Source: Paracidobacterium acidisoli
Lineage (GTDB): Bacteria; Acidobacteriota; Terriglobia; Terriglobales; Acidobacteriaceae
Assembly: GCF_003428625.2 (NCBI RefSeq)
Contig: NZ_QVQT02000003.1
Location: 248,001 to 312,000, forward strand
Direction: 5' to 3'
Length of the DNA: 64,000 bases
A model generated the notes under the pieces. The model saw nothing but the letters and a program-made list of their open reading frames with translations, was not told the DNA's origin and ran no database searches. Below are positions 1-8,981 of the stretch, piece after piece. Both the position numbers and the translations under genes were made by a program. How positions within the stretch are numbered: the stretch's first letter is position 1; each line of letters opens with the position of its first letter.

Positions 1-1012
1 CGGGCCCGCCCCAGCTGATGGAGATCACGGACGGGCGGCGAACGGAGTCGTGCACGGCGGAGCTGAGCGCGTCGATGAAGCCCTGATCGGTGTTGGGAGC
101 GAAGTAGACGGCGATGCTGGCGCCGGGCGCGATGGCTCCCGCAACTTCGATGTCGAGCTCGACTTCACCATCGGCGTCGGGATTGAGATTGGGCAGATTG
201 GCCCCTCCGTCGACGGAGACGGCGGTGACCTGGGGCGTGGTGAGCTTCAGCCCTTTGAAGAATTTGTTGAGATCGGTAAGGGTGTATCCTGAGCCGAGCT
301 TTTTGGGCTGGCTGGGATTGGCGGCAGTGTTGAGCTCGATGAGGGCGATGGTCTGGCCTTCGCCGTCGAGCTTCTTCGGGAAGTTGTAGAGGGCGGCCAC
401 GTCGAGGACGGAGAGGCTTTTCGCTTTGGGCACAGCGCTGCTTTTGCTTGCGGTGCGTCCGTTACTGTGTCCGTTCTTCGCCGTGTGGCCGTTGTGCGAA
501 GAGGCGATGCGGATGTGCGGCTTTGCGACCGGGCGGTCATCGAGTCCGAAGACGCCTTCGACGATGCCGGCGAGCTGGCGCGGAATGTATACGGAGCCGG
601 TGCGTCCGCGATAGGTGATGTTGCCGGTGCGGAACTTCTGCAGCTTCACGCCGAAGGCCTTCTGCAGATCGGCGAGGGAGCCGCGCAGCTTGACGGTGCG
701 CTTGGCGAGGCTGGTTTCGATGACGGTGAGGTTGTATTCGTGCGCGAAGGCATCGATTTTGGCGACGCTTGCGGCGGGTGCTCCGTGCAGCTCGGCCAGC
801 TGTTCCTGGGTGAGATATTTACGCTCGCCGAGCGGCTGCGCCATGATGCCGTCGACCAGCTTGTCGAAGCTCTTCGGAGATTCCTTCTGCCTGAGCCTTA
901 CCGTTACATAGCCATGATCCGCCGGATCGACTTTGCCGACGGGCCTTGCGCCTGTGAGCGGCACGCGATGACTGCCTTTAAGTTCCACATGACCTTTGCT
1001 CTTGCCTGGCAT
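1..1012 (-). CDS. Pro-kumamolisin-type S53 (sedolisin) peptidase, 3' truncated by window edge
   Basis: Open frame of 337 codons from an ATG at 1012-1010 that runs off the left edge. AAGGAG lies about 8 nt before the ATG. Residues ~25-180 look like the S53 activation (pro) domain (VTVRLRQKESPKSFDKLV; YLTQEQLAELHG; AFGVKLQKFRT). The catalytic domain begins near residue 210 (LSVLDVAALYNFP) and carries GEVELDIEVAGAIAPGA, whose Glu and Asp match the kumamolisin Glu/Asp pair, then SISWGGP at the edge. The catalytic Ser region lies outside the window. No classical N-terminal signal peptide is visible. Known family role: acid-active serine-carboxyl endopeptidase, usually secreted. Family assignment is firm; localisation is uncertain. 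Confidence 0.9.
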   Translation of the reverse strand, partial: MPGKSKGHVELKGSHRVPLTGARPVGKVDPADHGYVTVRLRQKESPKSFDKLVDGIMAQPLGERKYLTQEQLAELHGAPAASVAKIDAFAHEYNLTVIETSLAKRTVKLRGSLADLQKAFGVKLQKFRTGNITYRGRTGSVYIPRQLAGIVEGVFGLDDRPVAKPHIRIASSHNGHTAKNGHSNGRTASKSSAVPKAKSLSVLDVAALYNFPKKLDGEGQTIALIELNTAANPSQPKKLGSGYTLTDLNKFFKGLKLTTPQVTAVSVDGGANLPNLNPDADGEVELDIEVAGAIAPGASIAVYFAPNTDQGFIDALSSAVHDSVRRPSVISISWGGP

Positions 1013-1142
1013 GTTCGTGCTCCTTCAGAAGCGCATAAGGTTCTGCGCCCTGCCGGATAGGGAGCGGATTTTTCGAAACGTTACAGAGAAGTGAAGAGAT
1101 AGTTATGGCGGCCCGGCAGCTCAATGCCCGGCCGCCGGTTTC

Positions 1143-3584
1143 TCAAGAACGATGTCCGGCTCCGGTTTCGATGGTCTGTGTGCCGGGATGAAGCGGCATG
1201 CTGCGGCCCTGCCAGACAAAGTCGCCGCTGAGATCTTTCGGCAGGGTGATGGTGGCCCGGAGCGAGCTGCCGGTGCGCTGGTAGACGACGTGGATCTCGC
1301 CTTCGGCATGGGGCATGGCGGCGTCGAGGTGGTCGAGGCGGCCGAGGTGCGGCTCGATGCGGACGCGGCTGAAGCCGGGCGCGGAGGGGTGAATGCCGGC
1401 GACGACGGTGAGCAGGTCGTAGTTGGGGCTGGCGCTCCAGGCGTGACAGTCGGAACGGGTGGGCTCGGGGGTCTCGGCCCAGGTGCTGAGGCCGAGCTTG
1501 AGCATGTTGTACCAGGGGCCGAGCTGATCGAGGTAAAGGTCGGCGAGGCCGGCGTGCTCCAGCGCGCGTGCGAAGTAGAAGCGGAAGTAAAAGCTCATCT
1601 GCGAGACCGGCGGCAGCGGCTTGCCTTCATAGCTGGCGGTGCCGGCTTCGTTCGAGGCGATGACGCGGCGGAGGATCGGAGCCTGCTCGGCTTTGGGCGC
1701 GACATCGAGCCAGACGGCCATGACATTGGCCTCCTGACTGAAGGTGGGCTTTACGGTGCTGCCGAGCGGCAGGTCGGCGTAGAGGCCGGTCTTCGCGTCC
1801 CATGCGCTGCGGTTGATGGCCTCCGAGGCTTGGGCGATGAGCTCCCGGTAGTGCGCGGCGCGCTCGGGGCTTCCGTATGCGGATTCGAGGTCGGCGGCAT
1901 CTTTGAGCGCTCCGATGAGCTGGAGGGTCAGGTAGGTCGATCCGCCGTCGGCGTTCTGCGGAGGAACGCCGCCCTGGTAGCCGCTGCTCCAGTCGGCGAA
2001 CTCCCACCATTCGGCTTTGCCGAGCAGGCCGTCGGATCGGAGGCGCGAGGCATACCAGTCGAGGACGCCGCGGGTGTGCGGCAGGGTCTGCTTTACCAGC
2101 GGCAGATCATCGACGTAGAGCCAGTAGTCGTGGAGCATGTCGACCCAGAGAAGCGAGAAGGTCGGGATCATCTGCACGAGGCCGGAGGGGAAGCGGCTTT
2201 GCGTGAGGCCGTCGGTGGTGCGCGAGGCGTCGATGTTGGTGACGGCCTGGCGGGCAAGGCGGCTGTCGCCGGTCATGGCGTAGGAGATCAGCGCCTGGAT
2301 GCGGGTATCGCCGACGTACTGAAGCTGCTCCCAGTAGGGCGCGTCCATGTAGGTTTCGTGCGCGCAGAGGCGGGCGGTGCGCCAGCCGGTGTCCCAGAGC
2401 TGTCTGAGCTGAGGAATATCGGCGGAGATGGAGGCTTTGGCGTTGAAGGGGTAGGCGTTGAACCAGGCCTGAAGGCGGTCGAGGCGCAGCGGCTCGGCGT
2501 GGGTGGTGACGTCGATCTGCAGGTAGCGCCAGGTGCGCCACCAGAGCGGGGAATAAGAGCGGTTGCTGCCGCCGCCGCTGATGAAGTCGTCCTCGACGCC
2601 TTCGATATGGCGTCCCGCGATCTCGTTGCGATTGCCTTTTTCTCCTTTGGCGTCGTAGAGGGCCTCGGAGTACGTGAGATGGACCTCGGCGCCGCTGCCG
2701 CCGCTGAGGATGAGCTCGGGATAGGCGGTCTGGAGGACGCGGTTGTCGAGCAGGAGGGTGACATGGCTGTTGGCGGGAATCTCAAGCGGCTGCGCGGGAA
2801 ATGCGGGGATGCCGGGCAGGCCTTCGGCGCGGACGGCGGTTCCGGCGGCGGTGAGGCGGTGCTCCATGGGCGGAAGCAGATCCTGGACGAGCTCCCAGTT
2901 GTTATCGGCATCCTGGGCCTCGCGGGTGGAGGCGTGGCCGATGATCCGGGCGGCCTGCCAGCCGGAGGGATCGGCATTCGGCTGATCCCAGTCCCAGGTA
3001 AGGGTGCGGCCGTCGATCTTTTCAGCGGGTCCGGCGGCGTAGTAGTTACGAACGCCATTGTGGCCGAGGGAGCTGCGGCCCGGCTCCTGCTTTACCAGCC
3101 AGGAGGCATCGGTGTTGACGGCGGCTTCGGCTTTGGTATCGCCGGCCATGAGGAAGCCGGTGCGGTTGCTCATCTGCGCGACGGGCGCCTGGGTGCCGAA
3201 GTTCCAGACGGTGGCGGCGAGGATGTTTTTGCCGGGGTGCAGCAGGGGCGCAAGGTCGACGGTCTCGAAGCGCCAGTGAAAGAGATCGCCGCGGGCCGGG
3301 CCTTCGGCAGCGTAGGCGCCGTTGATGTGCAGCAGATAGCGGTTGTCGGCGCTGACGTGCACCCAGTAGTGCGGGGGGACGGCGGCGAGGGTGATCTCTT
3401 TACGGAAGTACCAGACGCCGGCATCGCGCTCCGGGGCGTGAGGGCAGGCGATCCAGTCGGCGGGCCAGCGGGCGGCGACGAGCGTGGGATTGAGCGGAGG
3501 CGCGGAGGACTGGGCGTGGCTCGCGGCGAGAGGCAGAAGAAAAGCAGAGACGAGAAGCAGCGCGGGCAGGGTGATTCGCGGCAT
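1143..3584 (-). CDS. Secreted alpha-L-rhamnosidase-like glycoside hydrolase (GH78)
   Basis: Protein of 813 residues. The start at 3584 was chosen because it gives a clean signal peptide (MPRITLPALLLVSAFLLPLA, cleavage near SHAQ); the frame stays open 49 codons further upstream. An N-terminal beta-rich region (~60-330) precedes an (alpha/alpha)6 barrel. MDAPYWEQLQYVGDTR (~450) matches the GH78 Asp/Glu/Asp catalytic-loop signature, followed by EWWEFADWSSGYQGG and TWAETPEPTRSDCHAW near the C-terminal Glu. Expected role: periplasmic or extracellular release of terminal rhamnose from plant or bacterial polysaccharides. It stands alone, without transporter or other CAZyme neighbours. Exact substrate is unknown. 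Confidence 0.88.
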   Translation of the reverse strand: MPRITLPALLLVSAFLLPLAASHAQSSAPPLNPTLVAARWPADWIACPHAPERDAGVWYFRKEITLAAVPPHYWVHVSADNRYLLHINGAYAAEGPARGDLFHWRFETVDLAPLLHPGKNILAATVWNFGTQAPVAQMSNRTGFLMAGDTKAEAAVNTDASWLVKQEPGRSSLGHNGVRNYYAAGPAEKIDGRTLTWDWDQPNADPSGWQAARIIGHASTREAQDADNNWELVQDLLPPMEHRLTAAGTAVRAEGLPGIPAFPAQPLEIPANSHVTLLLDNRVLQTAYPELILSGGSGAEVHLTYSEALYDAKGEKGNRNEIAGRHIEGVEDDFISGGGSNRSYSPLWWRTWRYLQIDVTTHAEPLRLDRLQAWFNAYPFNAKASISADIPQLRQLWDTGWRTARLCAHETYMDAPYWEQLQYVGDTRIQALISYAMTGDSRLARQAVTNIDASRTTDGLTQSRFPSGLVQMIPTFSLLWVDMLHDYWLYVDDLPLVKQTLPHTRGVLDWYASRLRSDGLLGKAEWWEFADWSSGYQGGVPPQNADGGSTYLTLQLIGALKDAADLESAYGSPERAAHYRELIAQASEAINRSAWDAKTGLYADLPLGSTVKPTFSQEANVMAVWLDVAPKAEQAPILRRVIASNEAGTASYEGKPLPPVSQMSFYFRFYFARALEHAGLADLYLDQLGPWYNMLKLGLSTWAETPEPTRSDCHAWSASPNYDLLTVVAGIHPSAPGFSRVRIEPHLGRLDHLDAAMPHAEGEIHVVYQRTGSSLRATITLPKDLSGDFVWQGRSMPLHPGTQTIETGAGHRS

Positions 3585-4069
3585 GCCGGAAAGGGTAACA
3601 AATCGTTTGCCCGGAGGGATAAGTTCTCTATTGGATGAAGCGGGACGGGCGGTTCCGGGGCATAAAAAAGTGGAGAGCGAATGTGAAGAATTGGTTGCAG
3701 AGGGCTTCTGCGGCCTCAGTTGCATTGACATGCCCTGGAGCGAGTTCTATAGTTTTGATAACAGACTTGCGCGTGCGGGATTCATTAGCGCTGGCCTGTG
3801 ATCGCCGCTTCTGCTCATCCCTGCCTGCCGGATACTCCCGAATGGAGACCGATGTTGTGCTCTCACACTTCACCGTCTCTTCGAGATTGACCCGCGCGGC
3901 AAATCCGGAGAGAGGGAGCTGTGATTCCCGAACCTTCGCGGGCCTGCTGCACATCTGAAGTAGTCAGCGAGGGAATCTGCAGCCGTGACCGGCCGTTTTG
4001 ACCAGTTACATCCTCAGGCTGCAGGGCGGACCTGCGGGAGCCGCCAATCGAATCCCGGAGCTGGCAGCG
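3585..4069 (+). other. Intergenic region containing the long rpsA 5' leader
   Basis: 485 nt between the divergent GH78 gene and rpsA. The left ~140 nt holds a strong sigma-70-like promoter (separate entry). From the predicted start near 3760 the leader runs about 310 nt to the rpsA ATG. Open frames here (for example 3635-3958 plus) have no recognisable product and no convincing ribosome-binding site, so no gene is called. Confidence 0.5.
3725..3753 (+). promoter_or_regulatory. Predicted sigma-70 promoter for rpsA
   Basis: TTGACA at 3725-3730, a 17-nt spacer, and TATAGT at 3748-3753. This is the closest consensus promoter seen in the window. It points toward rpsA, with an expected start near 3760. 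Seen by eye only. Confidence 0.65.
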
Positions 4070-5959
<1,890 letters not shown>

Positions 5960-5991
5960 GACAGGCTCAAAGCGCAGAGCACAGAAAGACG

Positions 5992-6022
5992 AACGCCACT
6001 CCTTCGGGAGTGGCGTTTTGTT
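5992..6022 (+). terminator. Rho-independent terminator after rpsA
   Basis: Perfect 11-bp stem (AACGCCACTCC / GGAGTGGCGTT) closed by a TTCG tetraloop at 6003-6006, followed by TTGTTT. It lies 32 nt after the rpsA stop and between convergent genes, so it may serve both strands, though the minus-strand T tract is weaker. Confidence 0.9.
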
Positions 6023-6069
6023 TGGCAGAGCCTGAAGAGTGCCGGGCCGGCGCGAGGCGCGCTGCGCCG

Positions 6070-6429
6070 TCAGTCGGTCTTGATGTGCAGGTCGATGATG
6101 AGGGTTTTACGCGAGTCGAAGGAGCTGATCTCCTTCGAAGGGCTCTTCCGGCTCTTCCATGCGGCCCAGAGCGTGTAATCCGAGTCGCCGGAGATCTGAC
6201 CGAAGCGGTAGCTGCCGTCTGCTGTGGAGATAAACGTCTTGATGTCTTTGGTCGAGGAGTTTTCGAGGTAGACGATCGCTCCGGTAACCGGTTTGCTGTC
6301 GGAGGAATAGACCTTCCCCTGCACGCTCTTCTGGGTAAAGTTCTGCGCGAAGCCCGCAGAAGCAAACAGGAGCGACGCGGTAAATGTCAGGGATGCTGCG
6401 CGAAGAAAGGAACGCCGGCCTGTTGTCAT
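6070..6429 (-). CDS. Small secreted protein with carboxypeptidase-regulatory-like (CnaB/transthyretin-like) domain
   Basis: 119 residues. The N-terminus has a twin-Arg-containing signal (MTTGRRSFLRAASL, then a hydrophobic stretch ending ASAGFAQ). The rest is one beta-sandwich repeat: VQGKVYSSDSKPVTGAIVYLE, then TADGSYRFGQI and DYTLWAAW, typical of carboxypeptidase-regulatory-like folds that decorate acidobacterial secreted proteins. Its ATG overlaps the stop of the upstream zinc-ribbon gene by 4 nt, so the two are probably translationally coupled. No enzymatic motif; likely an exported binding or structural domain. Confidence 0.75.
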   Translation of the reverse strand: MTTGRRSFLRAASLTFTASLLFASAGFAQNFTQKSVQGKVYSSDSKPVTGAIVYLENSSTKDIKTFISTADGSYRFGQISGDSDYTLWAAWKSRKSPSKEISSFDSRKTLIIDLHIKTD

Positions 6430-6620
6430 TCCTCTTCCTCGCCGGCGGCTTCCTCGTCCTCGTCGTCTTCATATCCTTCCTCGACTTTGGACAGCTCAAG
6501 AGGGTCGGTGGCGACGACTTCGTATTCCGTGCCGCATTCATCGCAGGCGATCACGTCGCCTTCCTCGACTTCATCCTCTTCAAAGTCGAGCGCGCTCTCA
6601 CATTCAGGGCAAATTGGCAT
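6426..6620 (-). CDS. LysW-like zinc-ribbon protein with acidic tail
   Basis: 64 residues. Two CPEC/CDEC knuckles (Cys4, Cys7, Cys26, Cys29) form a zinc ribbon. EVEEGDVIACDECGTEYEV and VATDPLEL resemble the amino-group carrier LysW/ArgW. The C-terminus is a run of Asp/Glu ending GEEEE instead of the LysW EDWGE signature. GGAGG lies 6 nt before the ATG. LysW proteins carry the alpha-amino group of intermediates on their C-terminal Glu during lysine or arginine synthesis, but no LysX/LysZ/LysY partner is nearby. It may instead be a general acidic zinc-ribbon protein. Function unknown; fold likely. Confidence 0.75.
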   Translation of the reverse strand: MPICPECESALDFEEDEVEEGDVIACDECGTEYEVVATDPLELSKVEEGYEDDEDEEAAGEEEE

Positions 6621-7137
6621 GCAATCCTCCAGATGGGGGTAGGGGTCTATGGTTTTTCCGGGTGACCCCGATATTTTAGCAACAGGTCCACAACCTGGTT
6701 AGTGTTGAGGAGAAGCCACGGCTGCGTCAAGCGAGCCGGGGCCTTTCCGGACGAAAACGGGAGCGTACGTGCCACAGAGGGGATGTGCACAGGCGCCGTT
6801 TCGCACCCCCTGTCTGCGTCAGGATGAGAGTGCGCGCGCCGGTGTTGCCTGCACTCATGCTGCAATCCGCAAAGCAAAGGCCGGCCGCCGGCCTGGCCTC
6901 TTCCGCGCTGCGGGCATCTCCACAGCATTGGACGAATTTGTCGGACAACAGATTCAGCATACAAGTGAATGAGCCGGCATTCTTCCACAGCCGGAGTACT
7001 CCGGCCAGTATGGATAAAGACCTGCCGAGGTGCCCGGGGGTGAGCGAGAACCGGATCGGGAATCCTTGCGGACGCCGGTTATGGGATGGCTGAGACGGGG
7101 GCAAAGCCAGGACGGTAGAATCGTTATTCAGGTGGCT
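6621..7137. other. Intergenic region between divergent zinc-ribbon and rhomboid genes, no gene seen
   Basis: 517 nt. Several short overlapping frames exist, but none has a recognisable product. GC-rich inverted sequences are present around 6870-6900 (GGCCGGCCGCCGGCC). It was compared by eye with RNase P, SRP and tmRNA core motifs and none fits. It may hold promoters for both divergent genes or an unrecognised RNA. Confidence 0.4.
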
Positions 7138-7944
7138 ATGCCAAAGTTCGGTGGAGTTCTCACATTTCCTGACTTCCGGGGATTCACACGCGCTCTGATT
7201 CTGTGGAATCTCGGCGCATACTTCGCGCTGGTGCTGCTGGGGGTGGCCTCGAAGCCGGCGGCTTCCACGCTGGTGATCTACACCGCGCTGTCGCCGCTCG
7301 CCGTGCTGCACGGCTGGATCTGGCAGATCATTACCTACAGCTTTGTCCACTCGGGGATTCTCGCCACTGCCTTCGAGCTGCTCTCGCTCTGGTTCCTGGG
7401 CAGCTTCCTGGAGTCCAGCCACGGATCGCGCTGGGTGGCCGAGATTTACTTTGTCTCGGTCGCGGGAGCGGCGCTGACGGCGATCGGGCTTTACTTCGCC
7501 ATGCCCGCCTCGGCCGTGATGCTGACGGGCGCATACGGAGGCATCTTCGGGCTGCTGATCGCCTTCGGCGTGCTGTATGCGGACATGCAGTTCATGATGT
7601 TTCCGCTGCCGATGATGATCAAGGCGAAGTATCTGGTGGCGGTCTATATGCTGATCGCGCTGGCCATGCTCTTCTCGCAGGACCGGGCCTTTGCCTTCTC
7701 CGAGCTGGGCGGCGCGCTGTTCGGCTGGCTGTACATCAAATTTGCCCCGCGGCGCGGCTTTGCCAGGGCCGGCACCGAGCGCTGGTATGGCATACGCAAC
7801 AGCTACTACCGCTGGAAACGGCGGCGCGCGGCGAAGAAGTTCGAGGTCTACATGCGGAAGCAGAATCGCGATGTGCGCTTCGACCGCGATGGAAAGTACA
7901 TCGATCCGGACAACGATCCGAACGACCGGAAGTGGATGAACTGA
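7138..7944 (+). CDS. Rhomboid-family membrane protein lacking the catalytic dyad (pseudo-rhomboid)
   Basis: 268 residues from ATG 7138; AGGTGG just upstream decides this start over one 36 codons earlier. Six hydrophobic segments span residues ~17-200. The rhomboid fold is clear: SFVHSG, LLSLWFLGSFLE, GGIFGLLIAFGVLYAD and GGALFGWLYIKF. The active site is gone. The GxSG serine position reads GAYG (Tyr133), the TM6 histidine position reads SEL (Glu189), and the TM2 His/Asn positions read Ala76/Glu80. The C-terminal ~65 residues are basic then acidic and cytoplasmic. It is predicted to be non-proteolytic, perhaps a binding or quality-control factor like iRhoms and derlins. Confidence 0.88.
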   Translation: MPKFGGVLTFPDFRGFTRALILWNLGAYFALVLLGVASKPAASTLVIYTALSPLAVLHGWIWQIITYSFVHSGILATAFELLSLWFLGSFLESSHGSRWVAEIYFVSVAGAALTAIGLYFAMPASAVMLTGAYGGIFGLLIAFGVLYADMQFMMFPLPMMIKAKYLVAVYMLIALAMLFSQDRAFAFSELGGALFGWLYIKFAPRRGFARAGTERWYGIRNSYYRWKRRRAAKKFEVYMRKQNRDVRFDRDGKYIDPDNDPNDRKWMN

Positions 7945-7968
7945 GACGGAGCTGGTGATGCGGGCAGC

Positions 7969-8083
7969 AGTCAGGCACAAAACGGCCAGTGAAAAAGCGG
8001 TCAGCAAAGCTACTGTCTGCTGTCCGCCTTATTCCTGGCCGCTTCATCCCTGACAGTTTTTGTGCTTCACCGCTGACTTGCCG
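7969..8083. repeat. 15-nt periodic repeat array A (plus units then minus units)
   Basis: Plus-oriented 15-mers at 7969-7983, 7984-7998 (GGCCAGTGAAAAAGC) and 7999-8013. From 8014 to 8083 the same unit appears in the opposite orientation, including minus-strand GGCCAGGAATAAGGC and TGTCAGGGATGAAGC. The array fills the gap between the convergent rhomboid and beta-barrel genes. A 26-nt stretch (8029-8054) is identical to 16120-16145 in array D. Confidence 0.75.
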
Positions 8084-8767
8084 CTACTTGTGCAGCGATC
8101 CCAGCTTGTAGACGATGCCCACGGCGCCGGCGAACTCATTCTGGCGGGAGTAGCCGTAATAGGTAGGCTGCCAGTCGGTAATCAGGCGGACGGACCACTT
8201 CGGGCTCAGGTTGTAGTCGCCGGAGGCGCCCACTGCGGCTCCGAAGGCCAGCTTGTCGTTGTAGATGCTGAACTGCTGCGGCGTCTCTCCGCTGGGAAAG
8301 CCGGTGCTGAACTTTCCGTAGGCGGCTCCGAAGAGCGCGTGCATGCCGAAGGTATATTTCGGAGTGCGCAGAAAACGGAAGTTCGGACCGAAGAGGAAGA
8401 GATGCTCGGACATGGGCGGGTTGTTCGGGCCGCCGCTGCCGGCCGGCAGAACGATGTTGCCGTAGGCTCCGCGCGCGCTGGCCTCAATGCCCCATACGGG
8501 ACGGACCCAGACAGTGGCTGAGCCGTTCCAGCCGAGGAGGTTGATCGCCTCCACCCCACGATTGGGGCTGGGGTTGAAGTGCGCGTACTGCGCGCCGCCG
8601 AAGACATCCCAGCGCTGGGAGTACTGCGAGAGCTCCGTTACCGGTGCGGTGGCAGTGACCTGAGCGTGCAGGCAGCTGAAGGGAAAAAGCGAAGCGGCGA
8701 AGACCAGCAGGACAGACAGACGGCGGGTGACAACGTTCACGCGATTCCAGAACCTCGTTAACATCAT
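8084..8767 (-). CDS. Outer-membrane beta-barrel protein (OmpA-like porin fold)
   Basis: About 227 residues from ATG 8767 (a second ATG follows directly). A signal peptide is present (RRLSVLLVFAASLFPFSCLHAQ). The mature part alternates polar and aromatic strands (WDVFGGAQYAHFNPS, YTFGMHALFGAAYGKF, FGAAVGASGDYNLSPKWSVR, NEFAGAVGIVYKL) and ends with a hydrophobic strand, as in small 8-stranded barrels. The upstream 200 nt contains no gene but holds repeat array B. Role unknown beyond an envelope location. Confidence 0.75.
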   Translation of the reverse strand: MMLTRFWNRVNVVTRRLSVLLVFAASLFPFSCLHAQVTATAPVTELSQYSQRWDVFGGAQYAHFNPSPNRGVEAINLLGWNGSATVWVRPVWGIEASARGAYGNIVLPAGSGGPNNPPMSEHLFLFGPNFRFLRTPKYTFGMHALFGAAYGKFSTGFPSGETPQQFSIYNDKLAFGAAVGASGDYNLSPKWSVRLITDWQPTYYGYSRQNEFAGAVGIVYKLGSLHK

Positions 8768-8791
8768 AGCTGATGGAATAGCTGATGGAGC

Positions 8792-8980
8792 GGCCAGCGA
8801 AAAGGCGGTCAGCTGAACTCCGGTCAGCAGAAAAGCGGTCGGCGGTTTTTGTATCTGGCCTGGGGAATCGTATTGCCCTGCCCTGGCCGTCACAAGCCCA
8901 TGCAGCCTGCACAACCCATGCACTCGCTGATCGGTTTTTGGCTGACCGCCCTGCCAGCTAACCGCTTCTTCGCTGACCGG
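8792..8980. repeat. 15-nt periodic repeat array B (inverted pair)
   Basis: Plus units in perfect 15-nt phase at 8792-8806 (GGCCAGCGAAAAGGC), 8807-8821, 8822-8836 (GGTCAGCAGAAAAGC) and 8837-8851. After about 75 nt of unrelated sequence, minus-oriented units follow at about 8930-8980 (minus-strand GGTCAGCGAAGAAGC at 8978-8964, then a GGTTAG unit and GGTCAGCCAAAAACC with one extra base between). It lies between the aspS stop and the beta-barrel start. Confidence 0.75.
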
Positions 8981-8981
8981 A

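Noticed and set aside
1152-3638. Very long plus-strand open frame opposite the GH78 gene
   Set aside because: Gly/Val/Glu/Ala-rich with no family motif; it mirrors the GC-rich codon use of the real minus-strand gene.
3635-3958. Possible 107-codon gene in the rpsA leader
   Set aside because: No homology, no ribosome-binding site, and it overlaps the predicted rpsA promoter.
6700-7130. Candidate structured RNA (RNase P, tmRNA or SRP)
   Set aside because: Short matches such as GTGCCACAGA occur, but the conserved cores of these RNAs are missing.
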